A stretch of 64,000 bases of DNA from assembly GCA_035604615.1 (NCBI GenBank), contig DATNID010000049.1, positions 1 through 64,000 on the forward strand, written 5' to 3'. The notes beneath the pieces are model-generated. The model made no database searches. It was not told the origin of the DNA and was given only the letters and a program-made list of their open reading frames with translations. Source of the stretch: DATJLY01 sp035604615 (GTDB lineage: Bacteria; Pseudomonadota; Alphaproteobacteria; ATCC43930; CGMCC-115725). The position numbers and the translations under genes are program-made. Position 1 is the first letter of the stretch. Each line of letters opens with the position of its first letter. This document shows positions 59,577-64,000 of the stretch, one piece after another.

Positions 59577-59924
59577 TCAGTTCAGCTTGGCGATCGCCTC
59601 GGCGCGGCTGCGGGCGAAGGGGCAGAACTGCCTGAGGCCGATCGAATCGAGCACTTCCTTGACGGGCCCTCGCGCGCCCGAGATGACGAAGGGCTGACGC
59701 GAGGCCTGCGCCTGCTTCATGGTCTTGAGGATGAGGCGCAGGCCCGCGCTGCTGAGATGGGCGAGCTTGGCGAGATCGAGCACGATGGGCGGCCCCGACG
59801 CCACCGCGTCGGCGAACTTGTCCTGCGCCAGCGCGATGGTCGCGACCTCGAGACGGCCCTTGAGCTCGAGCACGGTCGCGCCCGATTCGGCCAGCTCGTT
59901 GACGATCAGCGTTTCGTCCGCCAT
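59577..59924 (-). CDS. STAS-domain anti-sigma-factor-antagonist-like protein
   Basis: 115 residues, a single STAS domain: LIVNELAESGATVLELKGRLEVATI, then PIVLDLAKLAHLSSAGLRLILKTM with the conserved serine pair that is phosphorylated in SpoIIAA. It is convergent with the SulP fusion (13 bases apart) and 6 bases downstream of the DoxX-like gene. A partner-switching role is likely; no anti-sigma kinase or PP2C phosphatase is nearby. Confidence 0.85.
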   Translation of the reverse strand: MADETLIVNELAESGATVLELKGRLEVATIALAQDKFADAVASGPPIVLDLAKLAHLSSAGLRLILKTMKQAQASRQPFVISGARGPVKEVLDSIGLRQFCPFARSRAEAIAKLN

Positions 59925-59930
59925 CCGCGC

Positions 59931-60398
59931 TCAGAACTCCTTGCCGATGAGATGGTCGAGCGAATAGCGCCCGCCGCCGCGAAAGAATATGGCGAGGCAC
60001 AGGAGCCACCACAGCAGCGCGTACTCGATGCCGCGGTTGGTCCAGAAATAGCCGAACTCCCATTGGAAGACCAAGATGATGACCGTCATCTCGATCCAGA
60101 TGAGCGCGGCCGCGATGCGGGTGAAGAGGCCGAGCGCGAGGCAGCCGGCGGCGACCAATTCGGTGAAAAAGAGGCAGTATGTGAAAAATACCGCCATCGG
60201 CACATGGTGCTGGGCGATCGTGTCGACGTAGCGCTGAAACGGTGCAAAAAACACCTTCTGCACCCCATGGGGAAACAGCACCGCGCCGGCGCTGAAGCGC
60301 ATGAGGGCGTAGCTCATCGGCGAGAAGCGCCGATAGAGCCCCCCGAGGCCCGGAATGATGAGCCGCTGCGTATCGACCATGCCGTCGGTGTCCGCCAT
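59931..60398 (-). CDS. DoxX-family membrane protein
   Basis: 155 residues with four hydrophobic helices. The DoxX pattern is visible: LMRFSAGAVLFPHGVQKVFF, then AVFFTYCLFFTELVAAGCLALGLFTRIAAALIWIEM, and an NRGIEYALLWWLLCLAIFF end. DoxX proteins are small membrane proteins linked to redox or thiosulfate metabolism in some species; the function here is unknown. It shares a strand with the STAS gene and is divergent from the binding-protein gene at 60467. Confidence 0.82.
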   Translation of the reverse strand: MADTDGMVDTQRLIIPGLGGLYRRFSPMSYALMRFSAGAVLFPHGVQKVFFAPFQRYVDTIAQHHVPMAVFFTYCLFFTELVAAGCLALGLFTRIAAALIWIEMTVIILVFQWEFGYFWTNRGIEYALLWWLLCLAIFFRGGGRYSLDHLIGKEF

Positions 60399-60466
60399 GA
60401 CGCGCCCACTTCCCTCAGCGCCGCGCTTCCCTTTCGGCGGCTTCCTGCGTCATCATAGCATGCAGC

Positions 60467-61498
60467 ATGCGGCTCTTCCTTCGTCTCCTTCCCCTCCTCG
60501 TTGCCCTGGCGTCGTCCGCCGCCCAGGCGCAGACCGAGATCGGCATCGGCATCGCCCCGGTGGTGCCCAACGCGTCGGTCTTTCTCGCGATCGAGGAGGG
60601 CTATCTGCGCGAGGCCGGCTTCACCGCGCGCATCGAGAGGGCCAATTCGGCCGCGACCCTCATCCCGTTCGTCGCCAGCAACCGCGTCCAGGTGATCCAA
60701 GGCGGAATCTCGCTCGGCTATTTCAATGCCGTGGCCCAGGGCTTGCCGATCATCGTCACGCTCGATTCCGGCTCGTCGCCGATCAACAGCGTCATCCTGG
60801 TGCGCAGTGACATCGCCGCCGAGTTGAAGACCCCGCGCGACCTCAAGAGCAAGAGGGTGGGGATCGTCGCGCCCGGCGCGATCCCGGAATACGTGGTCGG
60901 CAAGGTGCTCGAGTCGGCCGGCCTCACCCTCAAGGACATCGACATCAAATACATCCCGTTCCAGGACATGGGCCCGGCCTTCGCCAACAACGCCCTCGAC
61001 GCCGCGCTCGAAGTGCCGCCCTATATCGAGCCGATCGTGGCGCAGGGGTCCGCCCGGCGCTGGCTTGATCCCGACACCATCATCGAGCCCAGCCCGACCC
61101 TCACCGTTGTCTACATCATCAACACCGACTGGGCGGCACAGAACCAGGCGGCGGCGCACCGGCTCATGCTCGCCTTCGCGCGGGCGGGGCGCGAGTATTG
61201 CGACGCCTATCACCACGGCCCCAACCGCGCGCAGGTGGTGGACCTGCTGGCCAAGAACAAGGTGATGGAGGACCGCGAGCTCCTCGACCGCATGAGCTGG
61301 CAGGCGCGCGACCCCAACGGGCGGGTCCGGCCCGAGGTGCTGGCGGACATCCAGGATTTCTACTTCCGCGAGGGCAAGCTGGCGAAGAAGGCGCCGCCGG
61401 AGCGCCTGCTCGATCCGAGCTACGCCGACGAGGCCGCCGCCGCGTTCGGACCGTTCACGCCCAAGAATGCGTCGAGCACGCTCAGGGGCTGCCGCTGA
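60467..61498 (+). CDS. Exported NMT1/SsuA-like solute-binding protein
   Basis: 343 residues with a signal peptide (LFLRLLPLLVALASSAAQA-Q). A type II binding-protein fold follows: GIAPVVPNASVFLAIEEGYLREAG, VIQGGISLGYFNAVAQGLPI, then TPRDLKSKRVGIVAPGAIPEYVVG. No ABC permease or ATPase gene is adjacent. It is followed after 31 bases by the NHL-repeat gene on the same strand and could share a transcript. The ligand is unknown. Confidence 0.82.
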   Translation: MRLFLRLLPLLVALASSAAQAQTEIGIGIAPVVPNASVFLAIEEGYLREAGFTARIERANSAATLIPFVASNRVQVIQGGISLGYFNAVAQGLPIIVTLDSGSSPINSVILVRSDIAAELKTPRDLKSKRVGIVAPGAIPEYVVGKVLESAGLTLKDIDIKYIPFQDMGPAFANNALDAALEVPPYIEPIVAQGSARRWLDPDTIIEPSPTLTVVYIINTDWAAQNQAAAHRLMLAFARAGREYCDAYHHGPNRAQVVDLLAKNKVMEDRELLDRMSWQARDPNGRVRPEVLADIQDFYFREGKLAKKAPPERLLDPSYADEAAAAFGPFTPKNASSTLRGCR

Positions 61499-61529
61499 CC
61501 GCAGCGGTATCGAGGGGAGGTGTAGGGGG

Positions 61530-62630
61530 ATGTCGATGAAGGCTTGGCTGGTCGCGTGTCTTGCGCTCGCTTGCGCGCCGGCGTTGGCGCAGCAATCCGT
61601 GCCGGAGATCGCGTATGATTCGGTGCCGAATTTCCTCAAGCTGCCGCGGGACCTTTATATCGGCGAGCCGTCGGGCGTGGCGGTCAATTCCAAGGGCCAC
61701 ATCTTCGTGTTCTCGCGCGGCGGCAGCAGCACGGGTCCGGCCTTCGGCGAGACGGCGGCGCAGCTCCTGGAATTCGACCGCGACGGCAAGTACCTGCGCG
61801 AGATCGGCAAGAATCTCTACGCTTGGTCCTTCGCGCATGCGGTGCGGGTCGACAAGGACGACAATGTCTGGGCCGTCGACAAGGGCTCGGACATGATCGT
61901 CAAGTTCGATCCGGAAGGCCGTGTCGCGATGGTGTGGGGGCGCAAGCAGGAAGCGTCCGACGAGGGCGTCGGGCCGCTGAAGCATCCCAACCCGCCACTG
62001 CCGGCCCAGGACGGGCGCTTCCGCCAGCCCACCGACGTGACCTGGGACCCGGCCGGCAACGCCTATATCTCCGACGGCTACATCAACTCGCGCATCGCCA
62101 AGCTCGACAAGGACGGCAACTGGGTGAAGCAGTGGGGCGACCGCGGCGACGCGCCCGGCCAGTTCAGCACCGCGCACGGCATCGGCGCCGACGCGCACGG
62201 CAACATCTTTGTCGCCGACCGCGGCAACCGCCGCATCCAGGTGTTCGACGGCGACGGCAAATTCCTGCGCCAGTTCACCATCGACGTACCGGTTCCGGCC
62301 GACGCGCGCATGGTGATCGGCAACAAGTATCCCGATCCCATGGCGGCCAACGTGCCGTCGCTGTTGAAGCCAGGCGCGCCGTGGGTGATCTGCATCACGC
62401 CGCCGCCCAACCAGGTGCTCTACACCGCCGATGCGTTCCCCGGGCGCATCTACAAGCTCACGCTCGACGGCAAGCTTTTGGGCATGCTCGGCAAGGCGGG
62501 CAAGGAGATGAAGGCGTTCGGCTGGATTCACGCCATGGCATGCCCGTCGGAGCACACGCTCATCGTCGGCGAGATCATCAATTGGCGGGTGCAGAAGCTG
62601 ATCCTGCACCCGGACAAGACGGCGCAGTAG
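61530..62630 (+). CDS. Exported NHL-repeat beta-propeller protein (peptidyl-alpha-hydroxyglycine lyase-like)
   Basis: 366 residues with a signal peptide (KAWLVACLALACAPALAQ). At least five NHL repeats are visible, such as GEPSGVAVNSKGHIFVFSRG, AHAVRVDKDDNVWAVDKGS, PTDVTWDPAGNAYISDGYIN and AHGIGADAHGNIFVADRGNRRIQVFD. Similar proteins are annotated as peptidylglycine alpha-amidating lyase-like, but that activity is not supported in most bacteria. The start at 61530 has AGGTGTAGGGGG upstream. It lies between two exported binding proteins. Confidence 0.82.
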   Translation: MSMKAWLVACLALACAPALAQQSVPEIAYDSVPNFLKLPRDLYIGEPSGVAVNSKGHIFVFSRGGSSTGPAFGETAAQLLEFDRDGKYLREIGKNLYAWSFAHAVRVDKDDNVWAVDKGSDMIVKFDPEGRVAMVWGRKQEASDEGVGPLKHPNPPLPAQDGRFRQPTDVTWDPAGNAYISDGYINSRIAKLDKDGNWVKQWGDRGDAPGQFSTAHGIGADAHGNIFVADRGNRRIQVFDGDGKFLRQFTIDVPVPADARMVIGNKYPDPMAANVPSLLKPGAPWVICITPPPNQVLYTADAFPGRIYKLTLDGKLLGMLGKAGKEMKAFGWIHAMACPSEHTLIVGEIINWRVQKLILHPDKTAQ

Positions 62631-62644
62631 CCGCCTGCCTCGGC

Positions 62645-63646
62645 TCACTTCGCGGCGAGCGGGATCACCGAGCGTTGGTCGATCATGGCCGCGGCGTCGG
62701 CCTCGCCCTTGACCAGCCCCTGCGCCTTGTAGAAGGCGACCTGGCGCATGATGTCCTTCACGTCGAGCCGCGCGTCGGCGTCGAGGTAGGGGATGCCGTA
62801 TTTCACCTCCTCGACCGACTGCTTGGTGTATTTGGCGAGGATGGCGATCATCGCCTCGGCCGCCGGCCCGTCCTTGCGCTTGCCGTCGGCGCCGGTGGTG
62901 GCGTCGTGGTAGTCGCGCGCACCCTTGCGATAGGCGCGCAGGAAGCGGTCGACCGTGTCGTGCCGCTCGGCCGCGGTCTTGGCGCCGGCAAAGACGATGC
63001 CGAACTGCCACGGCGCCTCGTCGCCGACCCAGGCGAGGCGCTTGATGTCGCCGCGGTCGATGAGCGCCTGCATGCCCGGCGTCATCGACACGGTGGTGAA
63101 ATCGGCCTTGCCGCCGGTGAGTGCGGTGTTGATGTTCGGGATCGATTGCAGCGACAGGACCTCGATGGTCTTGAAGTCGAAGCCGTATTTCTCGGCCAGG
63201 ATGGCGCCCACGACATAGACCGGCGGCGCGCCCTTCGTCGTCACGCCGAAGCTGTGGCCACCGAGATCCTTGAGACTTTTGAGGCCGGCATCCCAAGCGT
63301 GCCGCGAGGCGAGGAAGGCCTGGATCTGGAAGCCCGGCGCCTCGTGCGCCGCGGCCGCGACGAGCTTGAGCTCGCCCTGGCCGGCGAGGTTGTAGAAGGC
63401 GGCGGTGACCGCGGCGACGCCGAAATCTATGGCGCCTGCGACCGTCGCCACCGCCACCGGCGCGGCGGCATCGAAATAGACCAGCTCCGCCGGCACGCCC
63501 TCGGCGGCGAAATAGCCGCGCTCCTGCGCCACGTAGACGGGCGCGAAGGCGTTGACGCCGACGACGCCGATCTTTATGGGCTCGGCAAGCGCTGCTCCCG
63601 TTCCCATGAGCGCCGCCAGCGCGGCCCAACACCACATGCGTCCCAT
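62645..63646 (-). CDS. Exported NMT1/THI5-like solute-binding protein
   Basis: 333 residues from the ATG at 63644-63646 with a signal peptide (WCWAALAALMGTGAALA-E). The mature part begins IKIGVVGVNAFAPVYVAQERGYF and continues GAIDFGVAAVTAAFYNLAGQGEL and KSLKDLGGHSFGVTTKGAPPVYV, the SsuA/THI5-like pattern. No transporter genes are adjacent. It is convergent with the NHL gene and divergent from the UbiD-family gene across repeat B copy 3. Earlier starts as far as 63793 would read through the repeat and are rejected. Confidence 0.82.
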   Translation of the reverse strand: MGRMWCWAALAALMGTGAALAEPIKIGVVGVNAFAPVYVAQERGYFAAEGVPAELVYFDAAAPVAVATVAGAIDFGVAAVTAAFYNLAGQGELKLVAAAAHEAPGFQIQAFLASRHAWDAGLKSLKDLGGHSFGVTTKGAPPVYVVGAILAEKYGFDFKTIEVLSLQSIPNINTALTGGKADFTTVSMTPGMQALIDRGDIKRLAWVGDEAPWQFGIVFAGAKTAAERHDTVDRFLRAYRKGARDYHDATTGADGKRKDGPAAEAMIAILAKYTKQSVEEVKYGIPYLDADARLDVKDIMRQVAFYKAQGLVKGEADAAAMIDQRSVIPLAAK

Positions 63647-63730
63647 CGTCGAACACTCCGCGAAACGGCGGCGACGATAGCATATTTGAATCTCCGCGGC
63701 GCGCCTGCGAAGATGGATCCGGGATTGGCT

Positions 63731-63797
63731 GTCATTGCGAGCGCAGCGAAGCAATCTCCCGAAGATTGCTTCGTCGCCTGCGGCTCCTCGCAATGAC
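63731..63797. repeat. Palindromic repeat family B, copy 3 (shortened)
   Basis: GTCATTGCGAGCGCAGC and GAAGCAATCTCCCGAAGATTGCTTCGTCGCC, then GGCTCCTCGCAATGAC. The outer and inner stems match the other B copies, but the central loop is much shorter, giving 67 bases in place of about 96. It lies between the divergent binding-protein and UbiD-family genes. Confidence 0.8.
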
Positions 63798-63823
63798 GTG
63801 CTTTATTTTCGAGAGGGCATGCC

Positions 63824-64000
63824 ATGGCGGACGGCAGCAACATCGCGGCGAACATCGCCTATGACGATCTGCGCCAGTGGCTCGACCACGCCGAGCGGCT
63901 GGGCGAGGTGCGCAAGGTCAAGGGCGCGAGCTGGCAGGAGGATATCGGGCTCGCCGCGGAGGCGGTGCTGCGCGCCGAGAACGGGCCATGCGTCGTGTTC
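63824..64000 (+). CDS. UbiD-family decarboxylase, N-terminal fragment
   Basis: 59 codons before the right edge. The ATG at 63824 is preceded by GAGAGG. The start resembles the UbiD N-terminus: YDDLRQWLDHAERLGEVRKV, then GASWQEDIGLAAEAVLR and a LF-type strand. UbiD enzymes (prenylated-FMN-dependent) decarboxylate aromatic or alpha,beta-unsaturated acids reversibly. The catalytic region lies outside the window, so the assignment rests on the N-terminal pattern only. Confidence 0.75.
   Translation, partial: MADGSNIAANIAYDDLRQWLDHAERLGEVRKVKGASWQEDIGLAAEAVLRAENGPCVVF

Noticed and set aside
61482..63683. A 733-codon minus-strand open frame opposite the NHL gene and overlapping the binding protein in another frame
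   Set aside because: It has no coherent domain; the NHL-repeat protein and the exported binding protein explain the coding signal.
63647..63793. An upstream start extending the 62645 binding protein to 63793
   Set aside because: The extension would translate the palindromic repeat and place residues before a perfectly normal signal peptide.
802..63797. The seven palindromes as a CRISPR array or as tRNA genes
   Set aside because: They are isolated single copies many kilobases apart with no spacer-repeat periodicity, and none folds as a cloverleaf with tRNA-conserved loops.

Overview
This window is chromosomal DNA from a very GC-rich proteobacterium, most likely an alphaproteobacterium. The evidence is the heme block hemC-hemD-mitofilin-hemY beside tsaD, a RegB/RegA redox two-component pair, CobN/CobW-type cobalamin genes, Bug-type and NMT1/THI5-type solute-binding proteins, and dispersed palindromic repeats. 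I cannot fix the order or genus from sequence alone. Coding density is very high and many genes overlap by 1-30 bases. I saw no tRNA, rRNA, insertion sequence, prophage or CRISPR array. Only one gap exceeds 300 bases (50136-50485), and it holds a palindromic repeat.

Region by region. 1-11.9 kb: the 5' part of tsaD (minus), two alpha/beta hydrolases, then hemC, a hemD fused in frame to a mitofilin-like membrane domain, and hemY. These are followed by two MFS transporters (one AmpG-like), a cysteine hydrolase, a secreted cyclophilin and a YgjP-like metallopeptidase. 11.9-36.5 kb: a cobalamin super-locus. It contains cobB-cobA (minus), cbiD-cobK-ankyrin (plus), a tightly overlapping minus operon cbiX-cobH-cobL-GT39-cobI-cbiG/cobJ-cobM, cbiB (plus), a riboswitch-led minus operon cobU-cobW-cobN-cobO-cobQ, a leaderless solute-binding-like protein, cobS-cobC (minus) and cobT (plus). 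36.5-44.3 kb: a Bug protein / Rieske oxygenase / cupin operon, RegB-RegA, a metallophosphatase, a lone receiver and an EAL-like protein. 44.3-64 kb: a mixed accessory region with a glycosyltransferase, an atypical membrane protein, a CMD-family protein, a HisC-like aminotransferase, TatA, a secreted SNase-like protein, an MBL hydrolase, MoxR/VWA, a molybdenum hydroxylase large subunit with a small monooxygenase, a SulP-STAS-cNMP fusion, a STAS protein, DoxX, two exported NMT1-like proteins around an NHL-repeat protein, and the start of a UbiD-family decarboxylase.

How the parts fit together. hemC and the HemD domain make uroporphyrinogen III, which cobA methylates to precorrin-2, so heme and B12 synthesis are linked through the products of nearby genes. 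The corrin genes mix markers of the early-cobalt (anaerobic) route, CbiX, CbiD and CbiG, with the late-cobalt enzyme CobN and with CobW. No CobG, CobF, CobS, CobT (chelatase) or BluB is visible here. One cobalamin riboswitch precedes cobU, with a candidate hairpin over the cobU ribosome site.

The most unusual points are: an ArnT/GT39-type membrane glycosyltransferase translationally coupled inside the corrin-ring operon; the HemD-mitofilin fusion; a leaderless solute-binding-like protein between cobC and the riboswitch; and two families of palindromic repeats, copies of which supply a start codon (MFS gene) and apparently a ribosome-binding site (cbiD). No wholly new system can be asserted from sequence alone. 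The accessory genes inside the cobalamin locus are the best candidates.
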